Positions 1-10,569 of a stretch of DNA of 64,000 bases are shown here, in pieces. The DNA comes from Forficula auricularia (taxonomy: Eukaryota; Arthropoda; Insecta; Dermaptera; Forficulidae), in the NCBI GenBank assembly GCA_024734495.1, contig JALMQS010000873.1:227653-291652 (forward strand), given 5' to 3'. The notes below the pieces were generated by a model. It ran no database searches, was not told where the DNA came from, and saw nothing but the letters and a program-made list of their open reading frames with translations. The translations under genes and the position numbers were made by a program. How positions within the stretch are numbered: position 1 is the first letter of the stretch; the number at the start of each line of letters is the position of its first letter.

Positions 1-990
1 CTATTAACTTTTTGTAAATAATCTTCCTATGCAAAATGAAAGTTCATAAAATTTCCTATAAATTTCATCATTTAGGTTTTTTTCTCCGACGAACAGTTCG
101 TTCGGGCTCAAGCGCTAGTTGAAAATTGGAGTATTTTTTTTCCGCAAATCCCAAAAACTCGCACTTTTTTCGATTTTTTCCCATTTTGACCATGAAAGAG
201 CACGTTTTCGCCAAAGACCACTCTATACATTTTTAAACTAGATTAAAATTTTTACAATTCAAACAAAGTTTCATCTTAAGTGGATAATGGTAACCCAAGG
301 ATGAACTTTTGAAAAACTGAAATTTTTTGCAAAAAATCGCAGTTTTTCCTTCATAAAATGAAAACCACTCAGCCTAGAAACTTGATTCTCATCTCATTCT
401 CTAGGAAACTTTGTTGACTTAAACGTTTCCTTGGACCACTTTTTGTTAAAACTCTTAGATTTATAGATATCTAGCATTTTCCATGACACTTTTGAGGATT
501 CGGATCATATTATCTTGTCATGGAAAATCCTGGATATCTATAAATTTAAGAGTTTTATCAAAAAATTTCCTAGAGAATGAGATAGGACTTAAGTTTCTAG
601 AATGAGTGGTTTTCATTTTATAAAGGAAAAACTGCGATTTTTGCAAAAAATTGGAGTTTTTCAAAATTTCAACCTCATTGCGGCACGGGTTACCATTATC
701 CAATTATGTAACTTTGTTTGAATTGTAATTTATTTTAAAAATGTATAGAATGGTCTTTGTCGAAAACGTGCTCTTTCATGGTCAAAATGGGAATATGATA
801 TAGAAAAAAGTGCGAGTTTTTGGGATTTACGAAAACAAAAAAAAATACTCCAATTTTCAACTAGCGCTTGAGCCCGAACGGTTGGTCGGAGAAAAAACCT
901 AAATAATGAAATTTGTAGGAAATTTTATGTACTTTCATTTTGACTAGGAAGGTTATTTGTGATAAAGTTGATAGTTTTCGAGTTATAAGC
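1..990. repeat. Large imperfect palindrome, arms about 470 bp
   Basis: The first ~470 bases reappear as reverse complement between ~520 and ~990, with the turn near 500. The arms differ by small indels, and the left arm carries an extra block at about 375-445. Both arms contain the stretch around 'aaactcgcac' and the 'cattttgaccatgaaag' segment in opposite orientation. The repeat starts at the window edge, so its outer end is not visible. No coding frame or terminal duplication is evident. It is best read as a fold-back transposon or inverted duplication of unknown family. Confidence 0.8.
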
Positions 991-999
991 AAAAAACTG

Positions 1000-1305
1000 C
1001 CAAAAAATGAGATTTTTTACATTTTTGGCATTTGACAATGTTCCGCCACCTCAGATTCGTATTCAGCACACCCAAAAACATAAAGGGTCGAAGAAATTAC
1101 AACTACCCCAAATACCCGCGAAGGGCCCTTTAGAGAACAATTTAACTCGACTAAAAAGGTAGTTCAAGAAATTAAAAAATAATTCTTGATTAAACATATG
1201 AAATATAATTAATTACGGTTAATTTTCCATAAGAAACGGTCCGTCGTTGCCGTTACTCATCCCATGAACTCGGCCCTTGGGGGGGGGGTCTGCCCCCCCC
1301 CGTGG
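1000..1305. other. Spacer with poly-G/poly-C runs
   Basis: No gene is seen. A run of G at about 1278-1288 is followed by a run of C near 1293-1300, just beside the hAT relic. Confidence 0.6.
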
Positions 1306-1960
1306 CTACGCCTCTGGCTGGACAAGAGAACAAAATCCTTTTTCAACTAAATATGTTGACGGGAACGAGATGAGAAGTGGTTCAATTTTTGCCCACAGTT
1401 GTGGATAAGTGTCCATAAGCTTCACCCAGGCTAACTCGTAACCGGTCTGCTTGAAAATGATTTTCGTCTCACAGTCATACTTCAGATCTAGAAACTCCGT
1501 CTGCAGAGTTATTAAGCTTATCCACAGCTTCAAGCAAGAAAGGATCTAGAATCCAATCAGGAATTTGTAAGTTGTCAAATCTTCAAATCTTGATTCCATG
1601 TCAGTTTTTAACTGGTCAAGATGATCAGTAAAAATTAGTATTTTGTCTTCTGGGAGTCCAGGAGTCTCGTTATCTGACACTAAACACTTTTTAAGGGTCG
1701 GAAACTGAATCAGCTCTTTACGGCCAATATTTACTCTGTGAATATCTAACTTGGCGATGAATGATGAAATAATTCCTTTGGCCTTGATAAGTTTCATCTA
1801 GTTTCCTTGAAGCCTTATATTGACTTCATTCATATTTTCAAAAATATCTGTAAGATACGCAAGTTCCAACTTGCGATGCTTCAAATTCTCACTTAAAACA
1901 GGATCAGACGTGTCGAGAAACTCAGTAACCGTGTCAAATAATTAATAATAATTTAACAAC
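1306..1960 (-). pseudogene. hAT transposase C-terminal pseudogene (ZBED5/FAM200-like)
   Basis: Three minus-strand stretches read as consecutive parts of a hAT-superfamily transposase. The upstream part (about 1960-1800) contains AYLTDIFENMNEVNIRLQG, which ends in a stop. The next (1797-1546) contains FIAKLDIHRVNIGRKELIQF, FPTL and DHLDQLKTDMESRFEDL. The last (1533-1306) contains LLISFPSTYLVEKGF, the conserved C-terminal hAT dimerisation region. The family context is known from domesticated ZBED5/FAM200/SCAND3 proteins. Stops and frame changes between the parts show it is dead. The N-terminal BED finger and the RNase H-like catalytic core are absent from the window. Confidence 0.8.
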
Positions 1961-2107
1961 TCGCAAGGGAAGTGATTCCATTTCTTTGCACGTGAGTGTA
2001 TTCAATCCCCCCCTTTGAATACTCATCGCCCCCCCCCAACCGCCCCTACTTATTTATCGCCCCTAATAACCCAAATCGCCCCCAGGTTGGGAACCACTGG
2101 TCTATAA
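1961..2107 (-). mobile_element. hAT element terminus with TIR
   Basis: The C- and G-rich segment ends with GGTTGGGAACCACTG at 2085-2099, a typical hAT terminal inverted repeat. It lies upstream (minus strand) of the transposase relic. A matching left terminus was not found near 1260-1310, where only runs of G and C occur, so the other end is probably truncated and no 8-bp duplication could be confirmed. Confidence 0.6.
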
Positions 2108-2244
2108 TATTGAAAGCAATTTACCTTTTTTTAATTTTATCAACTTGGTTTTTCAATAACTTACCATATGAGGAGAATTTTCTAGGTTAAGTTTCCAAAA
2201 AAGGAAATATTAAAACAAATGTATGTTTATTTTGAGTTTGATTC

Positions 2245-2285
2245 ACTCGATATATATTTCGGGTTATTAGCCCATCTTCAGGAGT
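2245..2285 (-). ncRNA. Hammerhead ribozyme motif, palindromic helix III
   Basis: Read on the minus strand: helix I ACTC, core CTGAAGA, an extra T, helix II GGG(CTAATAA)CCC, GAA, self-complementary ATATATAT, cleavage base C, then GAGT pairing with the first ACTC. This matches the type I hammerhead order. Activity is inferred; helix III would form between two RNA copies or as a minimal hairpin. Confidence 0.72.
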
Positions 2286-2310
2286 TCAAATAAAAGCAGT
2301 TTTTATTTGA

Positions 2311-2351
2311 ACTCCTGAAGATGGGCTAATAACCCGAAATATATATCGAGT
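2311..2351 (+). ncRNA. Hammerhead ribozyme motif, palindromic helix III
   Basis: Mirror partner of the minus-strand motif at 2245-2285. ACTC is at 2311-2314, CTGAAGA at 2315-2321, an extra T at 2322, the GGG/CCC hairpin at 2323-2335, GAA at 2336-2338, ATATATAT at 2339-2346, cleavage base C at 2347, and GAGT at 2348-2351. Helix I pairs perfectly over 4 bp. The predicted cut is after 2347. Confidence 0.75.
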
Positions 2352-2489
2352 GAATCAAACTAAAAATATACATTTGTTTTAATATTTCCTTTTTGTGAAA
2401 CTTAACCTAGAAAATTCTCCTCATAAGTTATTTATAATGTTTCACCTAGAACCGAGCACCTAAATCCTTAAAAATTATTGGTTTTTAAA

Positions 2490-3589
2490 TATTTTTTCTC
2501 AAATGCTCAATTTAACAGGTTGGATGGATGGTTGGGCGAGAACAATTTGGGTTGGGCGGTCGCCACACCTCGGTTAACCCTGGCGCTGCCACTGCGGCTG
2601 CCCCTCCTAGGAAAATTTCCTAACTACGCCAATGACAGCATCCCCTGGTTGAAAAGTCACCAATATATATATTAATACATATCTATATATACCTAAATAA
2701 AATAAAAAATCATCAGAAAATAAAAAGTAGTAGATAAACAAAAATAAAAAAAATTTATCATTTCGAAATAATATAGATTGTAATATCTGATATATATATT
2801 GTTAATCTTCTAATACCTATAAAATAAGATATATTTTACGGATAAGATTATTATTTTGGATTTGTTTTAATTTGGGGGCATAGGCGCCCTCTCCCCTTTG
2901 GGCCCGATTTTCTCAGTATATGTTCAAAAACTATAATAGATAAAGAAACCACTTTACTTAATTCTATATAATTGCCTAATCTTAAGCAACGGCCAAAGGG
3001 AGAGTTTAGTGGAAATGTAGCGGAACTAGAGCAAAAAGGAACGGCTGGAGAAAAATACATAAGAACATGGGCTACACTAGATGCTCTTCAGTAGTATAAG
3101 CTAATGCAATTAGGGCCCTGAGTTCAAAGAATAAAAAATGAGAGACTCTGAACCAGTCATATAAATAATTAATTCAGATTAATCTTCAATTTAACTACTC
3201 ATTATACATAATAATTTTGAATTTAAAATTTATTACAGTAAGTTATAAAAAAATTGTTTTCAAAGATTCGGGAGTCCGTTCAGAGTACATTGATTTCACT
3301 AACCGCTTCATAGCTTTATCCAAGATAAGCTGAAACGTAGGTTTTTCATGTCTCGGACCCAAACATGACAATTAAAAAAATTTTTAATATAAAAGCCTGT
3401 CATGTGTGAAAAATAAGGGAATAAGAATAAATAAATACAGTTCTTTAAAAAAATCATTTCAACATTTATTAAATATTCAAAGGTTTCGGGACAAATTCTC
3501 TTTATCAAGGAAATTATTAGATCCCAATATTCATGTCACTCCTAAACCTGAGGACCATTTGAAGTCGCACTTGGCGCGAGACCAATCCA
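2490..3589. other. A+T-rich DNA without recognisable gene
   Basis: No convincing coding frame is seen. A G+C-richer patch at 2515-2650 contains a short string (agcatcccctggttgaaaag) that recurs at about 62068-62087, so it is a dispersed repeat fragment. Confidence 0.5.
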
Positions 3590-3760
3590 ATACTTTATCT
3601 GCTTCGCATTAGATAGAGTAAAAATGGAAAAATAGCGTGCTGCCTTTTTCCAGGGTAGTCATACCCTTAAGTGATCTGCCAATTCAGTTGTCTAACTAGC
3701 AGGGGCTCCTATTATAAGTGAAGTGACTATTAAATGACCCTGGCAAACAGCGAGGACAGG
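3590..3760 (+). repeat. Dispersed repeat, second copy at 50868-51010
   Basis: From 'atctgcttcgcatt' through 'cataccctta' to 'aggggctc' and 'ctattaaatga', this segment matches 50868-51010 in order, with moderate divergence. In the second copy it directly follows a LINE reverse-transcriptase fragment. It may therefore be LINE-derived 3' sequence, but the family is not recognised. Confidence 0.55.
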
Positions 3761-4486
3761 TTTCTTCATGATTGTGTCTGTTGATGCTTCCCCCACCCTC
3801 TAGCCTGCGCATCGCTCAGTTTGTCTGTAGCGAAAAAAAATTCAAAAATAATTTTTCTTAAGAACCATAAAAAATTTAAACTAAAATAAAAAAAAGGAAC
3901 AAATTTATTTTTAAAATTAAGAAAAACAGAATTCACCTACAAACGTCTCTTATTTTAAAAGATTCACATTTCAACCTCTTTTACATCCACTCTTATTACG
4001 TTATTACATCAAAATATATGACGTATGATGAAATGTTGTAATCAAGCATTAAAAAGTTTTTTTTAATTTATTTATTATTATCCCTATTAGTTCTTAAAAA
4101 AAAAATAAAAAAAAATTGAAACGTGAAAAAATGTTCTGTCCGCAGTAATTTGGACTCAGTGCATAATAAAGGCGCCAATCAAGTATTTCGCACGACGGCG
4201 CAAAACAGACTTGGCGCCCGTGTTTTCTCAGGTAGCGGGATTTCACCTACACCATGGTTCGAACTAGATTTATAATATTTTATTCAAATTGACCACATAG
4301 AGCTAAACAAAGAGAAAAAATCCAAAAAAACATCTCTAAACCTTAAACCCTTTAATTAACCGACTTTGAAAAAAGGAGAAGGTTATATTATAGCTATCAC
4401 CTTGTATATTCTAATTCTAGTATTTATTTCTTAGGAAGTATTGTATATTGTAATCATTTTGAATAAAATCTGTTAGGGACCACTAA
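3761..4486. other. A+T-rich DNA, no gene seen
   Basis: Long A and T runs dominate. No splice-bounded or long open frame was found. Confidence 0.5.
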
Positions 4487-4920
4487 GCATTCATTCTCTT
4501 GCCACTCTGGATGCAATTTAGAAACGTGCTATCAGGCTGATTGAGGACCCGACCTTCACGACCTCCCTCGATTCGCTGTCTCATCGAAGAGGTATTTCCG
4601 CGCTTTCCCTATTTTATAGATACTATCAAAGAGTGTGCTCCTTTAGTTAAAGTCAGTAATTCCCCCCCAAACATGCTTTGGGCGTAGCACCCGTCTTGCC
4701 GATTCCCAAAACCTTTCGCGGTTAAATTGGAAAAGTGCCGGACCACACATAGATTTGTCCCCATGACTTCAAGGAACTGGAACTCCATTTCGGCTTTTGT
4801 CTTTCCCGACACTTATAACCTTTAAACCCTCAAAACTCGGGTGAACAAACACCTACGTCTTCGGCTTTTGCTTGAACAATTTCTACTTCTCATCGGTAAT
4901 CTAAGGGTCTTTCGAGATCC
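4487..4920 (+). pseudogene. LINE reverse transcriptase C-terminus, broken
   Basis: The plus strand reads HSLATLDAI, a stop, then KRAIRLIEDPTFTTSLDSL and SHRRGISALSLFYRYYQRVC. This is the usual C-terminal end of Jockey/CR1-type LINE reverse transcriptases. After a frame change it continues with motifs of the same tail (FAVKLEKCRTTHRFVPMTSRNWNS, split by changes; FVFPDTYNL). It belongs to the same family as the minus-strand copy at 22280-22865. In-frame stops make it inactive. Confidence 0.8.
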
Positions 4921-4923
4921 TAA

Positions 4924-4968
4924 GGGCCGGTTGTATGTCGTAAAGTAAATGCGACATACAACCGGCTC
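4924..4968. mobile_element. Minimal Harbinger-like MITE remnant
   Basis: A 45-bp palindrome runs from GGGCCGGTTGTATGTCG to CGACATACAACCGGC. The same termini bound the larger elements at 7718-7922 and 59502-59750. TAA precedes it, and the right flank has lost its copy. It abuts the end of the LINE relic. Confidence 0.6.
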
Positions 4969-5369
4969 CTATAAGATGCATATTTCTGGTGCATTCGATT
5001 GCATTAAAAAAAAAGCAATTTAAAATACTGAGTTTTTTTTTGAAAAATCCAACTATTTGCGAAAATCACGATAGAGATGACATATTTCAATGTATTTAAT
5101 AAGGTCCGAATTTAATGCAACCTCTCTGACATCTTTTGGCTCGCATTCAGGGACGCCATAGAAAAAAGCAAAATATATATAATGGTCCCTTCACCTTCAT
5201 TAATTAAAATTCATAAAAATTTATTAAAAACACTTTTTTCACATTTGATAATAAAGTAATACTTTAAAGTAAATAAAATGTAATTTTATTTAAACACAAG
5301 ATAAATATAAATATCTAAATTATAAGATTGAAGTTATTTTTGGAGACGGACTGATAAGTGAAATTGAGT

Positions 5370-5532
5370 GGATATTGATGAGGCAGTCAAAAAATAAACC
5401 GACGTTTCGAGAGCTATTCCCTCCTTTCAAACCCCCGAAGAAGGAGGGAATAGCCTCTGAACGTCGGTTGATGAATAAAAAAGATAATATAAAATTATCT
5501 TCTTTTTTTGGACTTCCTCATCAATATCCACA
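5370..5532. mobile_element. Fold-back element with decayed hammerhead arms
   Basis: The outer arms read gatattgatgaggcagtc and its complement near 5512-5530. The inner arms hold CCGACGTTTCGAGAG on one side and GAAGAAGGAGGGAATAG...GAACGTCGG on the other. This is the same core vocabulary as the intact copy at 62921-62963, but CTGAAGA is CCGAAGA and GAAACG is TGAACG. The motif is therefore predicted inactive. Confidence 0.6.
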
Positions 5533-5549
5533 CTAATCTAAATTATATT

Positions 5550-6253
5550 TTTAATCAAATAATGTGAGGTCTCAAAACACCAGGGCCCGTAAGCTTTGCT
5601 AATTCTTGCTATATGTGCTAGCTACGTCTCTGGTTTTGAAGCCTGATAAATAATGTTGCCCCCAGGCCCCGCGAACCCTTAGCCGGCCCTGTTTTTTCCA
5701 ATACATGATTCCAGCTATTTAAATAAGACAAACGTCGGTAAAACTCCTCCACCTCAGTAGTATACCAATCTGCATGTCGCTGTCATGAAAAAAATAAAAT
5801 AAAAAAATATTAGATCGATAGTTGAGGAAAATTTATGGTTAGAAGAAATATAAAAAACAATCGATCCTCCAGGCTGGTTGCGTCTAAAAACCTGGCACCT
5901 GCAACGTAACCTGTTAGCACTGAAAAAACATTGTTTTAATGGAAATCTTTCAAATAAATTTCGACTATAGCTTTCATTCTAGAAATAAGAGTAATAAATA
6001 ATATATTTAAAAAATGTTATACATCCTCAAAATTTTGCATTATATATATATATTTATTTATATATATATATATGTATATTTATTTGTTTATTTAATTATA
6101 ATATATTAGGGTGTCTCTTTTAACTTTTCAACAGGTATAGTATACCCTTTGAATTTGAACCCCTAAATCTAAAAAACAATAAAAATAAATTTTATAAGAT
6201 TCATGTAGGTTTACTTGTGCTGACTGGTCAAAATATGTGTCTCTTCTCGAGGG
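5550..6253. other. Spacer with an AT microsatellite
   Basis: There is an (AT)n-type tract at about 6041-6074. No gene is recognised. The G+C-richer portion at 5575-5695 shows no family-specific motif that I can name. Confidence 0.5.
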
Positions 6254-6520
6254 TTAACCGGATAATTGAAAAAAATTGTTTTGCAGAGAGTAGCAAAGTT
6301 TTTTTTTTTTCTTCTTTTCCTTTATTGGCTTCGGGAACATAGATGCCCATTTAGCCAGCCGATCGTATTCGTTCATATTTGCCACTGAATTCGCCAGCCT
6401 CAAGTGCTGATCCCTAAGGCGAGCTGCTCGGGGGCACAGTAGGGCAAGCAGAGCATCCCAAACCCGATCCCTCCGCAACCAGCCAAGGGCATCACGAATG
6501 GCCGACTGAATATAGAGCAA
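6254..6520 (-). pseudogene. Unidentified retrocopy-like fragment with A tail
   Basis: The minus strand is G+C-richer than its surroundings and is open for 88 codons, with a segment LRDQHLRLANSVANMNEYDR and then FPKPIKEK running into lysines. The lysines encode an A-rich tract (6300-6320) that follows AATAAA on that strand. A coding-looking stretch ending in AATAAA plus poly(A) suggests a retroposed 3' end. The protein is not recognised, and the frame could be a by-product of composition. Confidence 0.35.
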
Positions 6521-6827
6521 TAAAGAACATACTTGTTCATAAGTCCCTTCAATGAGGGATAAAACAGAAGACTTGTTTTAACAAGTTACCTAGTCTAACA
6601 CCACTAGAAAAATTAATACATCATAGTAAAAATTGACTATGCGATGGAACCTATAAATTCTTTATAAGCTATATATCTAGATAAAAATGATAATAGATAA
6701 ATTAATTAACATATCCGAGTCAAAAAAGTACGATATCTAGCAAAAATATTTTTAATTATAGATTCGAACCCAATTGAAATTATGTGTTTGATGACTGTAG
6801 CAAAGTTATTGATTCATAAAATGAAAT

Positions 6828-7164
6828 CAATGAGCTTGTCATCTGCTTGATGCAAATAAACATATAGATATATTTATATTTATTTGATTGAGACTACAGT
6901 TTCGAAGTTTGACCTTCATCATCAGACTTAATTAGAATTATATTATCTGTTAACAAATTCGTTTGTTAAGTGACCTGATTACTATTACTACAAAACGAAT
7001 TTAACTAAATCCAATCGAGTATTCGAACCCATGAGAAAAAATATATACAATATTTCTAATTTAAAAGACTGTTGATGAAGGTCAAACCTTCGAAACAAAC
7101 AAATTATAAATATATACTATATGTTTATTTGCATCAAGCAGAGGACAAGCTCATTGTTTTCTCT
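6828..7164. mobile_element. Fold-back element (family D)
   Basis: The arms begin with the ctgcttgatgcaaataaaca segment (about 6841) and end with its complement (about 7120-7142). Related arms occur in the fold-back at 24100-24520. The left arm carries a hammerhead-like core at 6888-6928. The right arm has CTGTTGATGAAGG with GAAACAAAC, so its core is mutated. Confidence 0.65.
6888..6928 (-). ncRNA. Hammerhead-like motif, partly decayed
   Basis: The minus strand reads CTGATGA, an extra T, a GAAG...CTTC helix II, GAA, ACTGTAGT and C. The related copy near 24190 has ACTATAGT, a perfect palindrome, at the helix III position. Helix I pairing is poor here, so activity is doubtful. Confidence 0.5.
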
Positions 7165-7714
7165 TTATATTAATTGTAAAGACTATAGCCGAATGATTCA
7201 TTTTACGAATGCGTCAAGAGTCAACATTTTACATTTTACCCTTCAGAATTTTCCTCATTCAGTTTTTGCTTTATTGCTCATATTTGGCTCATTGCTTAAG
7301 TTCTCAATCAATATCGAAGGAAAAATGTGAAATTTGAAAACCAGGCAAATAAAATGAAGATGAATTCTGACACAAAATTGCCACTCGTTCCTTTGAATTT
7401 CTGTTGTCCACTGAAACCAGGGAAACTCGTGAAACTATTTTTGTAATGAAGGTGAAAAATGACAGTTTCTACAAACTTGAAACTTTACATGCATTTCTAA
7501 ACGGCTTTGTTCAAGATGAGAATCTCCGAATGCAAAACGAAAAGAAGAATATATATTCTAAAAACGAAGAAATTTCATTGTTTTCCTGAAAACAGCAGGC
7601 AATATATATATATGTATATATGACTGGCTATTTTATACATTGCCTGAATTTTCACATTTTGTCCGTAACCAGGCGCGTAAATCTACTGGTAAGCCCGGAA
7701 GGTCACGATCCAAT
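7165..7714. other. A+T-rich DNA, no gene supported
   Basis: Two open frames of about 60-69 codons have no recognisable domain or splice context and are not called. A short (TA)n-rich patch lies near 7603-7620. Confidence 0.45.
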
Positions 7715-7717
7715 TTA

Positions 7718-7922
7718 GGGCCAGTATGTATGTCGGTTGGCAAAGTCTTTGTAAAAGTTGACAAAGGGTAAAAGCTCAGAATTCACCTTGTGCCCGGAGG
7801 GATGGCCAATCAGATGAAAGTGAGTGTAATCTGATTGGCCATCCAACCCGCACAATGGGAATTCTAAGGTTTTACCCTTTGTCAACTTTTACAGACTTTA
7901 CCAACCGACATACAACTGGCCC
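7718..7922. mobile_element. Harbinger-like MITE with TTA duplication
   Basis: Inverted termini start GGGCCAGT and end ACTGGCCC, with long complementary arms that include TATGTCGGTTGG and a TTTGTCAAC block. TTA flanks both sides (7715-7717 and 7923-7925), the usual 3-bp TWA target of PIF/Harbinger. There is no coding capacity. Related copies are at 4924, 45535 and 59502. Confidence 0.78.
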
Positions 7923-7925
7923 TTA

Positions 7926-8869
7926 GGGTCCTTGGGGCCCACTCCAGATATCACACAAATAATTAATTATTGGGCGAAGCAAAATAGATGATGGTTTCAA
8001 ACCTCATCATATAAAATAATCCTAGTTACGTCAATGTTGGTAACAAATAAATCTGCAGATTAAACGCAGTCAAATTTTTGCAAAGAACTGGGCTTAAACC
8101 TGGGCCTTCTTCTCCATTGGCAGAGAGCCCCTCGGACAATAATGAAATTAGACGAAAAAGCAAAGTTTTTTCAAGACTGTCTAGACTGTTATTTTAGTGA
8201 TATGACAATTTTTGAGGAGTGGTTTGTGCTAGAAAGTTGAAACTTTGTACAGTGGCGCAGTTTTTAATAGAAATGTAGGTATAATGCGTTAAATCAGTTA
8301 TGGCTATTTGTTCGTTTCCCAAACAACAATATGTTTTTTCTGATATCCTGTATGTTCTGAAGCTAGAAAACCCAAAATCCAATTACTTTTTCTTTATGAA
8401 AAATCTAAACATTTTGGTTCTAGAATACCAAATCTTTCTACGAGCATTCGTTGTCACCTTGTATCTTCAAATAAAATTAAAGATTCTTGGGTGAATTTAT
8501 AATTCCAGAATTGCCGAATTTTGCTGCTGAGCTTACCGAGTGATGTAATTTATTGTAACTTTAGATGATTATGATGACAGATGCAGATACAATCAGACAC
8601 ATATATATAGGTTAGACAGTTAGACAAACAAACAGAGAGACAGAAAAAAAATAGTTCATAGAAAACCCTTGTTTTAGATACTTCTAAACAAGAATAGGTA
8701 ATCAAAAACAAATTGAAATTTTCGACTGAATTCAGCACAGAGGCCCGTCCGGCAATTAAGGCCTTCCGAACGTACTAATTAATCTTATCTTACCTTATTA
8801 AATGGGGATGTACTTCGGTGCCTGGGGATGAACTTCGGTGCCTTCCGAAAGTACAGATATGCTAAGTTT
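7926..8869. other. Repeat-poor spacer
   Basis: No gene is seen. A stretch around 8200-8300 (gctagaaagttgaaac) resembles segments near 44713-44730 and 59960-59990 and is probably an old dispersed repeat. Confidence 0.4.
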
Positions 8870-8879
8870 GTGCACGGGG

Positions 8880-9395
8880 TTCTTTTGGGTCGTGCGCCTG
8901 ACTAACTCAGTATTCTCAGTCGGACGCTAGCCTGTGGTCCGTCAATACGTGCGCGCGCCTGGTCTGTCCACCACATAGAAGCAGAATGATGGCGGACTCA
9001 TTTGAGGGTTACGGCGACCAAGGTCTGGAACTCACTGCCACTCAACGTAAGGAAGATTGGGCGTCCTGAAGCATTCGAGGAAGAACTTCGCAATCACCTA
9101 GCTTAATATTTTATTTCTATTTTCTGTTTTTGTATCCTATATGTTGGCATTATTATTTTTTACTCTCCTTCTATATATATTGTATTTTTAATATTTATGT
9201 TTCATTTAATTATTATGTACCATATGTTTTACTTTTTGAATTTTTTTGCTTTTATATTTGTTTTTCCGTTTTTGTTTTGTATTATATTAATATTTATGTA
9301 ATTGAATTGGCCGAAAATTGTACATTAAAGGGGCTAGATGGCCCTACAGATACAATGTTTTTAATAAATAAAATAAATAAATAAATAAATAAATG
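8880..9395 (+). pseudogene. LINE 3' end: RT C-terminus, 3' UTR and AATAAAT tail
   Basis: The frame reads WRTHLRVTATKVWNSLPLNV then RKIGRPEAFEEELRNHLA and a stop at 9103-9105. WNSLP close to the stop is the typical terminus of a LINE reverse transcriptase. About 260 bp of 3' UTR follow, ending in a tandem (aaat)n tail at 9361-9393. A stop lies just upstream of the frame, so only a dead 5'-truncated copy remains. The family differs from the LINEs at 4487 and 22280. Confidence 0.78.
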
Positions 9396-9404
9396 AGCAA
9401 TTTT

Positions 9405-9955
9405 GTATACATATAGGTATATATATATAGAAGAGGTTTCTCGAAAACGGTTTTAACGATTTCGCTAAAAATTGGTGTACTTATCAAGTGTCGTGAGTTA
9501 TTAGTCGTGTATAAATTTTAATCCGATTGAAATAAAGGAAGGGCGTGTAAATTAGTCATGTCGCAAAATAAATATTTTAATCATTCATATATCGTCTTAC
9601 GTACGTAAGAATGTATCCCCTCCTGCGTTTCGGAACCATAAATCTCAGAGCTACGAAATTCTAAACTAAAGCCCGATATAGGCTAGAAGGGGTACAGCAA
9701 GATTTTGCTTGAAATCGAAACACCGTAAGCTGAAATTCACATGAAAGATTTTTTTTTTTTGATTTTCTCAAAAACGGCACCAACGATTTTGTTTAAAATT
9801 GGTGTACTTATCAAGTGTCATGAGTTGTTAGTCGTGTATAGATTTTAATCCGATTGAAATAAAGTAAGGGGGTGTAAATTAGGAGTGTTGTAAAATAAAT
9901 ATTTTAATCGTTCATATCTCATCTTCGGTATGTCGCAGAGTATTGGAATTTGAAA
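9405..9955 (+). repeat. Tandem pair of a dispersed repeat
   Basis: A unit containing 'aaattggtgtacttatcaagtg' (split here: aaattggtgt / acttatcaagtg), 'agtcgtgtata' and 'aatccgattgaaataaag' occurs at about 9430-9600 and again at 9760-9930. A third copy lies at about 55805-56050. No coding frame is present. Confidence 0.7.
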
Positions 9956-10460
9956 CTTAAGGAGGTTCTCTCGCGACAATCCACACAAAAAGTTTTAGCC
10001 TCGTAACCTCTCTATAAACATGAACGGAACTAAAATATTAGGTTATGTTTTTAACGTGACTGTATCACTCACACTACGAAATCTCTATATGGATACACAC
10101 ATACTTGCCGGATCGTTTCCAAGCCATTGATATTATATCCCCTCCACTTAAAAATAATCGCTCGAATATGTTTTTCTTTTGTTTTTTATCAAAACTAAGA
10201 GGTCAATTTTTTTAAGTTACTCCGAATATATTTTCTAACAAATATTAGTTTTCTCATCAAAGTCCTTCAATGAAAAAAAAATAAAATAATGATCATTTTC
10301 CCACCCTTTCCCAATCTACCATGTGTAAAAATTTCATTTTTAATTGCAATTCTTCCATGTTTGGTGTGGTAAAATCGTCTTCAAATTTTAACAGTATGTG
10401 TATTATGCTTTTAATGACTTATATTCCAAGTTTCAAAGACTTCTTGAATTTTTGCATTTG
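9956..10460 (+). repeat. Long repeat, inverted copy at 18690-19320
   Basis: The cgcgacaatccacacaaaaa segment, the 'tcgtttccaagccattgat' region and the 'atgatcattttcccacccttt' region reappear in reverse order and orientation between about 18690 and 19320. Together they form an inverted pair about 8.7 kb apart. The downstream copy has a 64-codon minus-strand frame that is not conserved here, so the repeat is not called coding. Confidence 0.72.
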
Positions 10461-10569
10461 TAAAAGAACTACCTAAGCTATTCAGAGGCAAAAAGTTACC
10501 GAGTATCGTCTCGGTGCTCCAGGCACTTTCTTTAATTCGGAGAAAAGGGCTTTTCCTTTGAGTTTCGAA

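Larger units (their letters stand above)
2154..2477 (+). mobile_element. Fold-back retroelement with paired hammerhead motifs (family A)
   Basis: Two arms of about 130 bp fold on each other around 2298. The direct repeat TTGGTTTTT lies at 2145-2153 and 2478-2486 and is read as a 9-bp target-site duplication. The right end (GTGAAAC, then an AACC-type motif, then CCTTAAAAATTATT) is shared with the elements ending at 43982 and 57688, and in reverse with those starting at 13170, 16219, 21873 and 31906. The left end is shorter, as expected for 5' truncation. There is no open frame, so it must be mobilised in trans. Confidence 0.75.

Noticed and set aside
2154..2477. Reading the fold-backs as rho-independent terminators or MITEs
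   Set aside because: Too long and A+T-rich for terminators. The 9-15 bp duplications and one-sided truncation do not fit standard MITE transposition.
9130..9384. 84-codon tyrosine and phenylalanine-rich frame
   Set aside because: Lies in the LINE 3' UTR and tail; composition only.
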